From contig NC_091247.1 in the NCBI RefSeq assembly GCF_042477335.2, positions 8,206,501 through 8,270,500 of the forward strand: a DNA stretch of 64,000 nt, in the 5' to 3' direction. The stretch is from Ovis canadensis. Taxonomy: Eukaryota > Chordata > Mammalia > Artiodactyla > Bovidae. The notes under the pieces were generated by a model. It saw only the letters and a program-made list of their open reading frames with translations. It had not been told where the DNA came from and did not search any database. Made by a program: the position numbers and the translations under genes. Below are positions 44,691-58,994 of this stretch, piece by piece (position 1 is the stretch's first letter; every line of letters starts with the position of its first letter).

Positions 44691-44836
44691 GCTCCTCTGT
44701 CCATGGGATTCTCCAGGTAAGAATCCTGGAGCTGGTAGCCATTTTCTTCTCCAGGGCATCTTCCTAACCCAAGAATTGAACCTGGGTCTTCCACATTCCA
44801 GGCAGATTCTCTACCGTCTGAGCCACCAGGGAAGGC
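44690..44836 (-). mobile_element. Bov-tA, partial
   Basis: The minus-strand body and head are present ('ggctcctctgtccatgggat' to 'gagccaccagggaaggcc'). Confidence 0.86.
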
Positions 44837-45031
44837 CTCCAGGCACAGAGTCCTGGAGGCATGCCAGCTCCGCCTCTGCTTCCAGAACGTCCTGTGCTTG
44901 GGGTCTGGGCTGAGATAACGCCTCACAGAGGCTTTCCTTGACCACTGCATCTAAATCAGGACAACTCCCAATCCGTGTATCCTCTCTCACAGTGCCCTGA
45001 GAGCCCTTCTCCAAACCACTTCTGTTTGTTT

Positions 45032-45220
45032 TAATGTTTATTTATTTGTTTATTGCTTTTGGCTGCTCTGGGTCTTCGTTGCCGTGTGGGCTCTCTCTAG
45101 TTGCGGCCAGCGGGGGCTACTTTTCATTGCGGTGGTTTCTCCTCTTGCAGAGCACAGGCTGTAGGCACGTGGTCTCAGTAGTTGTGGGTTCCTATCCACT
45201 GTACCACCAGGGAAGTCCTC
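45032..45220 (-). mobile_element. CHR-1-type SINE, internally shortened
   Basis: A (TTTA)n tail, 'ttttggctgctctgggtctt', head 'gtaccaccagggaagtcc'. This is the last young SINE before the promoter. Confidence 0.86.
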
Positions 45221-47499
45221 CAGACCACTTACGTGTCTGAATTATCTTGTTAGGTACTGGTTTCCTTACATATCCGGTCAGGGCCTCAGGGAGGAAGTAC
45301 AGGTTCTACCTGGGAATTTGGGGGGCTGGAGAAGCGAGGAAGTGCCAGCCTGGAGCTCCCTGTTGACTGCTCACTCAGAGCCCCACATCCTGCCAGGCCT
45401 GAGCCTTTTGTAGGCACAGCCTCTTGAAGTCCTCACAACATTCTGGAAAGGTTGGTATTCTTATTCCCAGTTTACAGGTAAAGAAACTGTGGCTCAGAGT
45501 TGGGAAAGTTTGAAGTGTCTCCTTCAGGGTTCCTTCCTGTGCACAGAAAACTACACCCAAAGTGTATGTGACACTGGTGGTCAATGTTGTGCCTGCCAGA
45601 TTTCAGCCCCTGCTCTGCTGGCAGCAGGGCAAGCGGTCCTAGCCAGCCCATACTGAATCCCCTCTCTATTCAGAGCCCCTGAGCTCTGATGTCTGAAACC
45701 AAAGCCATAGTACTAACATGCATCAGGGCCAGGACACTAATTCAGGTTTGTCTCACCCCAAATGCGGCATCCTGCCCTGGCACCTAGCTCTGTCCCAGGA
45801 CCCATCTGGGAAATGAGGGAAAGGAAACTTCCTGGGTTCCCAGCCTCGATGCGGCAGAGAGATAAATACCCTACCGGAGCTAAGTCTGGCAGCCAGACCC
45901 ACCCCGCTTCCTGTTGAAGTCTGAGGTTACTCGCGGTCACAGCTGAGAAGTCAGCCAGGGACATCCTTCACTAGCTCTCTCTGAAATCTCCTCCTGGGAT
46001 CAGGTAGCCACAGGGCCTTCCCCTGTGAAAGGGGCCCAACCAGGATTAGTGAAGAAATTCCCACCTCATCACAGGCAGCACAGTTTAGCACTCTAGAGCC
46101 TGTGCTCTGGGGTCAAGACCCAAGTCAAGTAATTTAAACTCTCCAGATCTCAACTTCCCTGGCTGTAAATGGGAGCACATAATAGTACTGGGAGCTGCTG
46201 TTATCATTTTTCTCCTATCTGGCTAGCAGTGTTTTTGAAATTACAGGACAAACTGGAAAAAAGTAGAGGCTGCTCACCATGCTATGCCTGGGGATCAGGA
46301 AGAAATCAGAAACCTGAGTCCTGAGATACATTTCCCAACCTAACTCATCCCCAAGTCCACTTGACTCTGTCTCTTGAATGCCTCTCAGACCCCGGTTTTC
46401 CCTCAGTACTGTGGTTCATTGTCATCACCTCTTGCCTGGATCGCCACAACAAGCCCCTCATCCCTGTTTCCCATCATCTCTTTTCCACACTCTCTATAAT
46501 CAGAGCAAACGTCTTGCAACAAAAAGCAAATCTGTCTGGGTCACTTAAAACGTGTGTGTGGCTCCCCTCCTTACTCTGGTCTACAAGACTCTGCTAGATC
46601 CAGCCTCTACAGGCCTTCCCGCCCCACCTCTTGTCCCCTGCCTCCCTCAAAGAGCCACAGTGGAGCAGCATGCAGGTACCCACAGCTTTCTGCAGGCACT
46701 GCACTCTCTGGCTGCCAGGCCTCTTGAAGCTCCATCTGCCCGGGCCCTGCCTGGCTCAGGGAATGCATCCTGCCAGTGGCTAGGATAACTTTGTGAGGCC
46801 TTCTCTCTGAGTCCCCTTCCTCTCCATTCCTGCCAGCACTGAGCTTCCCCAGTTCCCTCTATGTACCCGATCACTGTCCTTATTCACCAGATTTGTCTCT
46901 GCCTGGGTCCCTGTCTGCTTCTCCATCTGATCTTGAGCTTGGGAAGGTTGGAGATGGCGGGTCCACCAGGCTCACTCCTAAATGCCAGCCTGGCACACAG
47001 CAGATTGCCCCTGAACATTTGGGGACTGAATCAATGAACTGCAGTGTGGAAGGCCTGGAACCTAAAAAGCTCCCGAAGTGGTCTCTGCGTCCAGGGCAGT
47101 TAATGCAGTCTGGGAGATCAGCTATACTGGGTAAGATGCTAAGCAACAACAAAATGCTTAGATAGTAGCTTGGGACGGGAGAAGCTGGTTCTATCACCGG
47201 TTGCGTGATGAACTGCTTCAATTCACCCCCTTGGCGAAGGCTTTGCAGGCACTTCCCTCCTCGGTGCTGAGAACCAGGGATGTGAAGCCAAAGAGCTGCT
47301 CATGGTCTAGTTCCGGCCACCTCTCTGGGTGTGTTTTCTGAAAAATGAGACTCTACCTTCCGGGCCTAATCTAGTGGTCAACGAATTCAAGTCTGGGAGG
47401 ACACTGGAGGGCCACTTCAGTCCTGGGGCTCATTTTATTTCTCTTCATTGTTTCTCCTTTTTTATTTGCTCACGCCCTCCTCCTAGCTTGCATGCCTGT
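45221..47499. other. Unique upstream flank of FAM102A with L2/MIR remnants
   Basis: No young SINE or LINE. A MIR-like piece lies at 45400-45500, and an L2 3' remnant at about 46360-46870 ('tgaatgcctctcagaccccgg', 'tggtctacaagactctgcta'). No coding exon is seen; proximal enhancers are possible but not demonstrable. Confidence 0.5.
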
Positions 47500-47759
47500 C
47501 CCAGCTTCCCGCCCCGCGACCTCCCACCGCCTTCTCAGGGCCCCTCTCCTAGTCCCTCCGCTCCGCCCTGATCGAGGAGGCGGGCCCAGATGGCCGACGG
47601 ACCAATCCGAGCGCCACGATGTGCCTCGGCCTCCCGCGAGTCCCGCCCTACGCCGCCATCCGCCAATCACGCCCCGCAGCCGCCCCACCGGGCGGCCCAA
47701 TCGAGGGCGGGCTGAGCCGCCGGCGCCCCGCCCCTCCCGCGCTCGGCGGAGGCTCCGCG

Positions 47760-48831
<1,072 letters not shown>

Positions 48832-50379
48832 TAGGAGCTCGAGCAGTCTTGCTTGGGTGCGGGGTGGGCGCAAAGATGTGTGCAGAGCGGGGTTTGAGGA
48901 GCGAATTCTAGCCACTTGGCAGGTGTGGAAGTGCCCCTTGGGTCCCAGAGGAGTCCTGGAGATTATGCGTGTCTGGGGCAGGTTTGCACAAGGCAGGACT
49001 GAGTGATCTGGGAGGTCTGGGCCTGAGGGAAGCTGGCAGGGTGCGGGGCACCCACCTGCTGGTGACCAGATGGATACCTGGGGCGGGTGTCTGTTCTTTC
49101 AGCCCCTTCTCGAGGCCTTGAACACACACAGCCCACAGTAGGCCCATTCTGCAGACTTGCAGGCAGAGCCCAGCAGAGTTTGGCCTTGAAGGGCTGAGAA
49201 GGGGAGAGTATTTCAGGGCATCTTGCACCCAGCTGGCCGCTCAGGCTGTCATATGATTTAGAGCCCTTGCCAGCCACAGGTTCCCTGGCACTCCCTGACG
49301 CCCGGGAAGGTCCAGCCCCTGGGCACTCCGGGTCTGGCTGGAGGGTGGGGGCTGGATTTTGACCCGCCCAGCCCCCTCCGAGTGACCGTCCTCTTCTGGC
49401 TGGAGCTGGACTGCTTTGCATTGCAAATGCCCTTGTCACGGAGGCTGCTGCCCTCGCTGAAAGAAAGAGGCTCGGTCAAGTTTAGTTTTGTGTTCTTCCC
49501 CATCCTGCAGTCCCAGCCGCCCAGCTCATTGCTGAGAGCGGCCGGAGTTCCCAAGCTGTGCCCACTGCCCAGCACCGCCCCCCTCCCTGGGTCACATCAT
49601 CCTGGAGTGTGACAGATGGGAGTTGGAGTCTCAGCTCGGCCACTTTCTGGGCCCAGTACTGGTCTCTCAGTCCCAGTTGTGGAGAAGTTTCAGCAGAGAG
49701 AGAGAGAACGCGGTCCAGGGCCTGACCCAGGGCCTGTGATTCATTGGCTGGGCTGCCCCCTTGCTGGAGTGCCCCTTGGCTCCTCAGGCCTCCTTGTGAG
49801 CCCAGTTAGCTGGGGCTGCCCCATAGTTGTGAGATGGGGTTGCCTGTTTGAGGTGGAGAAACTGAGGCCCCAAAAAGAGGAAGTAAGTTGTCTGCCAGGG
49901 ACCCCACAGGAGGCAGTTGTCGACTAAACTCGGCCTGTTTGGAGACCTATTGGATCAATCTGGTGGTCCAATGTTCCGCTGGGAGGAGAGAGAGGAGGCC
50001 TATAGCCTAACCCAGATTTAGGAATCTCCGGTGTGGAACAGGGTGGAGCGTGCCTTCTCTGTATACTTGGGCTCGCTCGCTTGGGCTGGGAGCTGCTTAT
50101 CTGAGGAATTCAGACAAGGGCTGCCCTTTGCTGTGGGGGTGGGAGCCTGTGATCCCGCCGGCCACACACAGAGTAGCCCAACCTTCCTGGTAAAGGGCTA
50201 TGCTCAGAGCTAGGGCGTGGGGTGTCGGCCCCTCACTGGCTGGGTGACCTAGGGCAAGTTACCTAACCTCTCTGATTCCAGGAACCAGCAAGTTAAGTTA
50301 TTGGTCCTTTGCACCCTGTTTTACTAGGACCTCTCACTTAACCCCTTGATTATGCCGTGGAGCAGAGTGGAGGTTGGTG

Positions 50380-50600
50380 GGGGGGGGGCGGTGCCCTGTA
50401 AGAGTATTCCCATTTTGCAGAGGTGGAAACCGAGGCTCAGAGAGGGAGTAATTTGCCTGCATTATGGCAGCAGGGGCCAGATTCAAACTCAGGATGTGCT
50501 TTTAGCCACTACCGTGTTCTACCTTTGCGCCTTAAGTTTCTTTTTCCGTGAAATGGGAGGTCATACCCACTACTACAGTTGTGATGGGGAAAGGATAATG
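50380..50600 (-). mobile_element. MIR remnant in intron 1
   Basis: 'cccattttgcagaggtggaa', 'accgaggctcagagagggag' and 'cagattcaaactcaggatg' fit MIR in the minus orientation. Confidence 0.7.
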
Positions 50601-53600
50601 TATGTACCATGTCTGGCCAGGCAAATCGTTGCAGCCGCTGTGGTTACTATGGTACAGGGGTTCAGGCCTCAGGCCCCTCCTAGATCTTGGGGGTACCAGC
50701 TGGAGTCAGCAGTGGGGGGGCTATCATCTGAGCTGAGGGTTGGGGGCAGGGTCTTGGATTCTACTGAGGAGCCAGTATTCAGCCCCAGGCTAAAGTCTCA
50801 GCTGGGCTTCCCAGGCCCTGGGGCCCCTGCCACCCTACCTGTCAGCCTTTCCATTGCCCTAAATCTGCCCCCTCATGCAGGAAAGTCTGAAAAGTTCCAG
50901 ATCTCAGGCCGCAGCATCTGGATTTCTCCCCTCTCTCCCCTTCTTCCTTCTTGGCCACAGGCCATGGATTCCCTAAACTTGGCTGAGCCTCGACAGCCAT
51001 TGCCAACCCTCACCCTAGATGAAAGCTGAGTGGGATGAGGAGGGAAGAGCTGGCACTGAACCCCACACAGCTAGGCACGAAGTGGGCTCTGGGTACCTGT
51101 TCGCTGCTGGGCAAGCGTGGCTGGAGGGAACAGACATGTTGGGACCCGAGGCTGCTTAGAGGTGCTTTGGTGTTTTTCCAGGAGATGAGGGTTCCTAGGT
51201 TCTTACCCCATCCACTCCCCTTCCAGTTGGTCTGCAGCCTGGGAGCCCCTCCTCACAGGGCCCCCCCACCCCACCCAGAGGGCCAAAGCCCCGTTGTTTT
51301 GAAGTTGGGGTGGGATCAGGGGTATGAGACCTGCTTAGGTGATCGGCGTACTGCCCCAACCTCGGGAATCCCCGATGTGGTCCAGACAGCGGGGGTAGTG
51401 GCAGCATGGGAGGTGTCTGAGCGAAGCAGGCCCGAGGCCCCACTCCTGCAGCAACCAGCCCCCTAGCTTAGCGTGTTTCCCTGTGTGTTGAGTGCCATGG
51501 CAACAGCTGGGTACACAGCTCCAGCCTGACCCAGTTTGAGCAGGTAGAACAGGTGGCTCGTCCCACAGTTTCGCCAGCCTCACCTCTCTGAGGCCTCCTT
51601 ACGAACCGTGATCCTCACGATTACCAGGTTCCGTGCTGCGTGCTGGGTGCCACGCCGAGTGTTTCTGCACACAGAGTGTCTGTTAATCCTCTCGGCCATC
51701 CGGAGGGGTCACCTGGCTAGAAATGCAATTGCAAAAATAACCATTTTATCATTAGGGTTTAAGCTGCCTTCGATTGCGCACTGTGAGACGTCAGGGACCC
51801 GCTAAACACCTAGAATGTGTGATCTGCTGAGTCCTTAAACCCCACCCCTGAGCTGATGAGGAAATTGGGGTCAGGAGACCTAAAGTGGTAGACCCGCATC
51901 ACCTAGCTGGGGACTGGCAGAGCTGTGATTTAGACTTGGTGGCTGAGGGCCAGAAGCAGCTGCAGGCCCGTGTGATGTCCCCAGACCTTGGAAGGAGGTT
52001 CTTTCCCGTGGGCTGGGTGCAACAGGGAAGTCCAGATTGGGATCACTTCGAGGCACTGGGCTCAACCTGGTGAGATCTGAGGAAAAGGGGCCTTGGGGCC
52101 ACAGGTGGGGCTGGGGCCAACGTCGTTGCTGTGAACTCAGTGCCAGGCGCGGGCTGGCACTGGGGCACAATGGGCATTTGCCAAAGTCTCTGCCCAGAGG
52201 TCTTCTAAGCAGATGCATCCGAATGGCATCTGGGAGGCTTTCCCAGGGGTCCCAGGAGGGACGCGTCTCAGCCAAGTCTTGTGAGCTGGGAGGCCGTGGG
52301 CCAGGTCGTGGTCTCCCCAGGGCAGGCCAGGCACAGGCTTCCAGCCTTGAGCCAATCTGTCTTTCAGGCCAGAGGAATCCCAAACATCCTGAGAGGTCTG
52401 TGCGCCCGGCTGGCACTGGGCCTGCAGCCTGCCCCATGCACGTGGCTGGTGGTGGGAGGGAACGAGAGTGAGGCGTGGATCTACCGGACAGCAAGGCCTC
52501 TGCAGAGGGGACAGGCAAAGCGAGCCTCCTGGGCCAGTGGATGGGGAAACTGAGGCTGGGGGCAGAGAAGTCACCCGTTCAGAGTCAACTTGTAGGAGGA
52601 GCTCACGGCACAGCTCTGGTTGGCCCTGACCTCTGCCCCAGGTGCCTCAGAGCCCCTCTTGCATGAAGGGGCAGGCTGGGCCAGGGAGAGACCAGGGGCT
52701 CTTCCTGCTCTGGACCTCGTGCCAGGCTGTCTAGAAACAGACATGTGACTTGGGCGGGCTCTCACCCTGTGCTTTCTTTTGTGACTGCTTTCAGTTTTCA
52801 ATGATTTCTTCAGTGGGATTTTCACTGGGGCAACCTTTTGAAAGGGGGCACGTCTGCTCACAAGACGGACACTGCCTTCCTTCCATGGACCTGGCCGTGA
52901 GCAGGCCGGGATGGGAGCCCTCTGAGGGTTGCTTGGGATTTGGAGGGGTCTGAAGAAGAGCCTCGGAAAGATCAGCTCTGCAGCTGGAGGCTGTGGGCCT
53001 GGGGAAGCCAGGTCTTTTACACAAACACCTCAGGCTTGGAGGGGCCTTGCCCTCCCTCCTTGGAAAAGGCCATAGACGCCTCTCAAACCTGCTGGCCCAC
53101 ACAGCCGGCTCTCCCACACATCTTGGTCTGGAGATGGACTCACGGTTCTGTCTCTTGGGCCCAAGGGGACAGGGATGTGGGGGTGCAATGGGACCCCGAG
53201 GTAGGTGGGGCCACCACTTCCTTTCACAGACCGGGTGGGGAGGGCAGAGGAGGAGGCCGGCAGGCCCAGGTCCCTACTCCGCATTTACTGAGCACCCTCT
53301 TGGACCTGGGCTTCCAGAGGTGACCAGGAGCAGAGAGCCTGGCTCCCAGGGGGCTCCTCACGGCAGGGGAGTCAGGGGCAGTGCGTCTGGGGGCCTCACG
53401 GAGACTTCACAGCCAGGCACACCTGGGAAGGGTCCTCCCAGGACCAACTTGGGAAGCCTTTCTGTTCAGTCATCTGTCTCCTTGACAGATGTCGCCTGGG
53501 CACCCACCCCAGGCTGGACATGGTCTTTGTCCTCGTGGAGCTTATTCTGGAGTTTTGTTGCCCTGTACAGGGGTCTAACAGATTTTGGCAGCAGAAAAGG

Positions 53601-56600
53601 AAAGAAAAAGTCTTTTGAATCAGTGCATCTGGTGACAGTGTCACATGGCAGCATCTGGCCCAGGCTGCCTCTTCCGTGGGCTGCCTGCTCTGGGCTCCTC
53701 CTGACCCCTCCTCGCACCCCTGGGTCCCTGGTGGTGATCTGCCTGGTCCCCAGGGCCCCTGTGGGAGGCCTTCCTTGGGCAAGCTGGGGCCTGAGGAGGC
53801 AGGCACTGGTGGCGAGATGTCTTGCTGGCAGCCAGGTCGTGGCATCAGGCCAGTTGTGGGCTCCCTTGGGGTCAGACTGCGGCTGATGTGCTTGGTGAGG
53901 CCTGAAGCCGGCCAGCCTGTTGCCTGGCCTTGGTGTCTGCTCCCGGGGCCTGGCCCCTGCTGCCAGCTGGCCGCACCATTGGCAGGTGCCACCCTGGCAA
54001 CCCCGGCCACATGCCTGCCTGCCAGCCTGGCAGTGGCAGAGGCCTGACCTGAGGTGATCGGGCCCCGTGGAGCCAGGGCTGTTCCCCGAGGCCCTTTCCT
54101 CATGTTGAGCTCAGTTCTGGGAACCTCTCTGGCTCGGGATTTGCAGCAGCATCCACACCGTGCATCTGAGGGCCTGGAGAGGCTTTAAACTCTGCTTGCT
54201 CAGTACTTGGAAGTTCTGACTTGCGTTCTGGAAGCCCTGCCTGGGCTGCTGGCATATCTGCCCATGGATCCTGGGAGCTTGGGGACTCGGTGTGTGCAGG
54301 CTGGTGACCCTGCTAGCCTGCTGCTGAAATGAGCAGTATATCACCCATGGCAACCAATATAGATTTATCCTCATCTCATCCCACAGCCCCGGAAGGTCTG
54401 AGCAGGGGAGAGACGTCAGATTCACTTAGAACGAGACCTGGAAGTGATGTGGGCCGTGGACAAGGGCTTTCACTCTTCATTATCCACCTGGCCTGTCAAG
54501 TGCTGGGGGTTCTGGGGACAAGACCTGCCCCCAGGGCCTCAGTGTGCTCTGTGACCCCAGGGCTGTCCCCCCCGCCCCCAGCCTTCCGGCTCTCCATGAG
54601 GTCGCACACTGTGCCGTTGGTGGCCTTGGCGAGGCCTAAAGTCACCCAGCCCGTGGCCTGGCCTTGGTGTCTGCTTGGGGCGGTCGTTGCAAACCCTCAG
54701 CCTCTGCTCTGAGCTGCTTTTGGTGCCCAGGCTTGGAACAGAGAGCTCTCAGATGCAGGCCTGGAACCATCTGCCCCCTCATCTGCCCAGATGTCAGTGG
54801 GGAGTGGCCAGCCCACAGTGGGGAGGAAGGAGCCCTGCTGGCGGACACACTGCCTGTTTGGTCGGGCTGGAGGCTTGTCCCCCCGACACAGGCCTGGGGA
54901 GGACATACCCGTCCTCCTCTGCTTCTTGTCGCCCGTTCGACCTTGGGCACGGGCCTCAGCCCCCGGCCTCAGGAGATGCTGGGGCCTGCCCACAGTGTTC
55001 TTGGGAGGACGCAGTGAGATAATGCCCATCAGAGGCCCAGCTCGTCCCCAGCTGAGTCAAGGCAGTGGGCTGGATGGAGCCACCTTCAGTTGTCCCCCTG
55101 GCGGGGGAACTGCCCTAGGGGCCAGGACTGACTGGGGTGCTGTCTCTGTCTCAGGATTCTAGGGGTGGTGTGGGGCGAAGTTCCTTCCGGAGGGCTGGGA
55201 GCAGGTGAGCTCCCGAGTGTCTAAGAAGCTGGGCCTCATGCTGGAACTCAGGGTCCCCATTGTGGGGTCTATGCACTTTCTTGCCTTTGCTGGCTTGAAC
55301 CTGCTCTGTCTTGGGGGGCTTGGCTCCAAGCCGGGGAGAGCTGGAGTGCTCCCTTGGGTTGGGCTGGGCTAGCGGGGTGTGGGGGCTTCTACACAGGAAG
55401 TACAGAAGGAGGGAGGGATCCTTCCGCACAGTCAGCTGTGGGACCCTCGCTGGGAGACAGAAGATTGCTCCCCGCCTGAGGTAGAGGGCAGACTCTGCCA
55501 GGGCCAGGGCAGCGGGGGGCGGGGCCAAGGTCCCTGGGAGGGTGGGAGGCCCCCGGGGGGCCTGGCCTCACCCCGCCTGACTCCTCTAGCCGTTTGCTTC
55601 TGCAGCTGCCCTGTCCTCAGACTCCGTTTCCCCGCTTTACGTGGCGAACTCCTGCTCAGCCCAAGAGCCCCCTCCCCTGCGAGGCCTTCCCTGGCCCCGC
55701 TTTTGGCCTTGTGCACCCCGGAGGGCCATGCCTCTTAGCTCCAGCCCCAGACTTGGCGTGGCCTCTGTTGCATCCTAGTCCTGGGGCCTCGTGCCAAGGG
55801 CAGGCACTGGCGTGGGCCTGGGACATTTCTCCCTTGGCCCTGAACCAGCGTGGGTGCTGATGGTGATGGACCAAGTGCCAGTCACCGCCAGCTGCCTGAG
55901 CCCAGGCCCTCCCCACCCTGGTGCCAGGGGTATCAGCATGTGTCAGGAGCAGCCCTCACTGCCTGCTGGGCAGCTGGGCACCGCCTTGGGGCCCAGAGGC
56001 TGCGATTGAGAGGCAGCTGGGGGCACCGGTGGGTTGTGTTGGGTGTGGAGACGGGGGCTGCTCCTAGCGGGGTGGGGAGGAGGTGGAGGCTGGTCCCTGC
56101 CCCGGCATCTGCCCTTGGACCTTGGCAACTACTCCCTGACTCTGTAACCACAGCCGACAGCCTTGTCTGCTCGGTCTGGGCTTCCTCCTCCATCCAGCAG
56201 GAAGGGGGGAGGAGGGCTTCCTAGATCAGGGCTTACCTGCCCAGCACAGGGCCAGGCACGGGGCAGCTGAAACCAGACTAAACCTGCCAAGAGGGATGGC
56301 GGTGCACGCCTGGCGCCTGGAAGGCCGCTGGGGAAGGCAGAAGTCTGGATCCTTCTCACATGCAACGGCGCCCTTACCTCCCACCACTTCCTCTGCGAGA
56401 GTGCCCCCACCCCCAGTCCCCTAGGATGAGTTCCTGAGCACCTTCTGGGTGTGGGGGGGGCCCTGTGCTGCCTCCTGGGGTTACTGCCCTGCCCCCAGCT
56501 GTGCCCCGCCCCAGGCAGGATGCTGGGCTTGGGAGTTTGGGGAACCATGGGCAAGGGGCCATGGAAAGACATAAATCAGAGCTGTATTTTAGAACCCCCA

Positions 56601-56820
56601 GGGGCAGCCATGGGCTTGACCGCTTGGGACTCCAGGTTGCAGGAGGGGAGGCGGCCATCAGCTGATAGGAGCAGTTTCCCACCTCTGTCATCATGGAATG
56701 ATTAAACACCAAACTCCCAGCCGGCCATGCAGCAGCCATTGCCACTCACAACAAGCATAGTGTGGCAAACAACACTGAGGGAAGGAAGCCAGACCCAAGA
56801 GCGTGCCGTGCCGGGCCGGT

Positions 56821-56878
56821 TATATAAAGTTCAAAAGCATTCTGATTAAAACCACCCATCCTGATAGGAATCAGGATG
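56821..56878 (+). promoter_or_regulatory. TATA-like motif followed by a hairpin
   Basis: TATATAAAG at 56821-56829 matches a TATA box. 28 bp further on lies a perfect 9-bp inverted repeat, catcctgat (56857-56865) and atcaggatg (56870-56878), with a 4-base loop. Whether either is used is unknown. Confidence 0.3.
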
Positions 56879-58191
56879 ATGCTGGCTTGGGTTGTGTAGG
56901 GGGGATCATGTCTGGAGGGGACTTCTGGGACCTGTGAGGTCCTGCTTCTTAGGTGGCTGGTTACGCAGGATTGCTGTGAGAGCCTGCCAGCCGTGCCCCA
57001 GTGTGTGCATGTGTCTGTGTTGAGAAACTGCCTGGACACACCCACCCTTTTGATCAGGCCGGGCACCTGTGAGCCTTGCGGGGCAGGGGGAAGGGGGGGA
57101 TCCTCTGGTCTTTCCAGGCTCTTTCTGGCTGAGCAGCCTGAACCATTCCTGCCCGAGCCCGATAAGCATCAGTTATGAGCCATAACTCCTCCTGGCAGCT
57201 GCCAACAGCCTTCTCTGGCTGGGGATTTTTCCTTCCGCCTCTTGCAAACCCTGGCAGGGTCGGCTGGGTGTGGGCCTTGGCAGTTCAGATGGAGGGTGGG
57301 CTCCCAAGCCTGCCAGACCACCGGATCTCTCTGAGCCTTGCTTTCCTCTTCTGTGAAATGGGGTGATGAGCTCCTTCCTGGCGCTTGGATTAAGTGGGTC
57401 ACCCACCCTCCCCTGTCCCCATTAGGTACCCAGCAGAAACCCCGGCACCGAGTCAGGGCCCTGGGAAGGCTGGCAGTGGTGGATGTCAGTCCAGGGCCGT
57501 TATTGGAGGGGATCCAGGGGTGGGAGCAGGAAGGAAGGGTTCACCTTGCTCCCTCTCTCCCCTTAATTGTTTCCCTTTCTCTCTTCCTGTGCTTCACCCC
57601 CTTCAGCAAACATTTGCGATTAGAGCCAGGCTGCTGCGCTGGGCACTGGGCCCAGCAGTGGCAGAGACAGCCATGGCCCCTGACCTGGTGCCCCTGAGTC
57701 AGGGGAGGACCATTGGATACATCAGCTCTCCAGGAAGAGCTGAGCCCGGGGCGGGAGGGGCTGCATCAGCCACTCCTGCCCGCTCTGGCCCTGACCCCTG
57801 TCTTCTCTGGGGGTGGCCCTTTGACTGGGTATTGCCCCTGAATGCAAGAGGAGGCCTGACCCAGGGACCAGGAGCAGTGGGGCCACCTGGGGGCAGATCC
57901 AGAGGTGGTGATGACCTCTCACCCCTTGATGACCACCGAAAGCTACAGGGCATGTCCTGACCACAGCTGGAGGCTGCTTTCCTGGAGGTGGAAATCTCAG
58001 TGCAGGAAGGGTCTAGGGCTGCTTACTGGGAGCCAGACTGTGGACGTCACTGATGTAGTCATCAGAGACCTACTGAGTGCCTCCCTGTGCCAGGTGCCGT
58101 CCTTAGGACGTGAGAAGCATCAGTGAGTGAAACAGAGGCCCTGCCTCCAAGACACCTGCACTCTGGGATGTAGAAGCTTCCTTCCGTTCTC

Positions 58192-58314
58192 TTCTTTGTT
58201 TTTTGGTCACAGTGTGCAGCATGTGGGATCTTAGCTCCCCGAGCAGGGATTGAACCTGTGTCCCCTGCGTCGGAAATGTAGGGTCTTGACCACTGGGACT
58301 ACCAGGGAAGTCCT
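58192..58314 (-). mobile_element. CHR-2-type SINE in intron 1
   Basis: 'gatcttagctccccgagcagg' to 'gggactaccagggaagtcc' on the minus strand. Confidence 0.87.
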
Positions 58315-58994
58315 TCATTTTCACCATACGTAGACCCAGAAGGGGAAGTAATGTGTCTGTAGTAGTTGTGAGGAGGGTGCTTTCAGGAAAGGCTCTGGGG
58401 CTGGGTAGAGGCTCAGAGGACAGGGACATCCCTGTGACTCACTCGAGTCTAGCTCTTCATGGAACTGGACTCCAGAGTTAGGGATTCCTGCCTCCTGTTT
58501 CTTCCCTTCCGTGGGTGACTCAGCCTCCACCCAGGTGTGAGTCAGCCAGGAGCGGCCTGAGCATGCCTGGGCTACCTGCCAGCCCACCTCCTGGGATGTC
58601 TGAGCCAGGTTCAAGGTCTGGGGAAATGTCCTGGTCCATACATATCCTGGGGTGGGGAAGCGGGGCCTCCATTAGGGGCCCTGCGCGCCTGCTCTTCCTG
58701 CTGGGCCGTCTGTCTCAGTTGCTTCTGACGGTAACAGACATGTCCCCCTTTGTGTGTGTGTGAACTCTGGTGTGCGCCAGGCCCTGCTCTCTCATTCAGC
58801 CTCTTAGCAAACCCATGAGACAGGGCAGTGACTGAGGTCCAGAGAGGGTCACGTGTCCAGTCGGGGGGCAGATCCTGGCCTTGGGCCCCAGTCTGTCTGC
58901 CTCCTTCACGCTTGTCTTGTGAATGGTCCTGCTGGGGATCTCAGGGGCTCAGGAAGGGAACCCCCACCCCCCGCCCACACATAGCTGACCCTTT

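Noticed and set aside
50346-51029. 227-codon open frame in intron 1
   Set aside because: Its first part runs through a MIR remnant and the rest has no domain.
52993-53886. 297-codon open frame in intron 1
   Set aside because: No recognisable domain, no flanking splice sites that fit, and overlapping long frames in other frames; the region is simply GC-rich.
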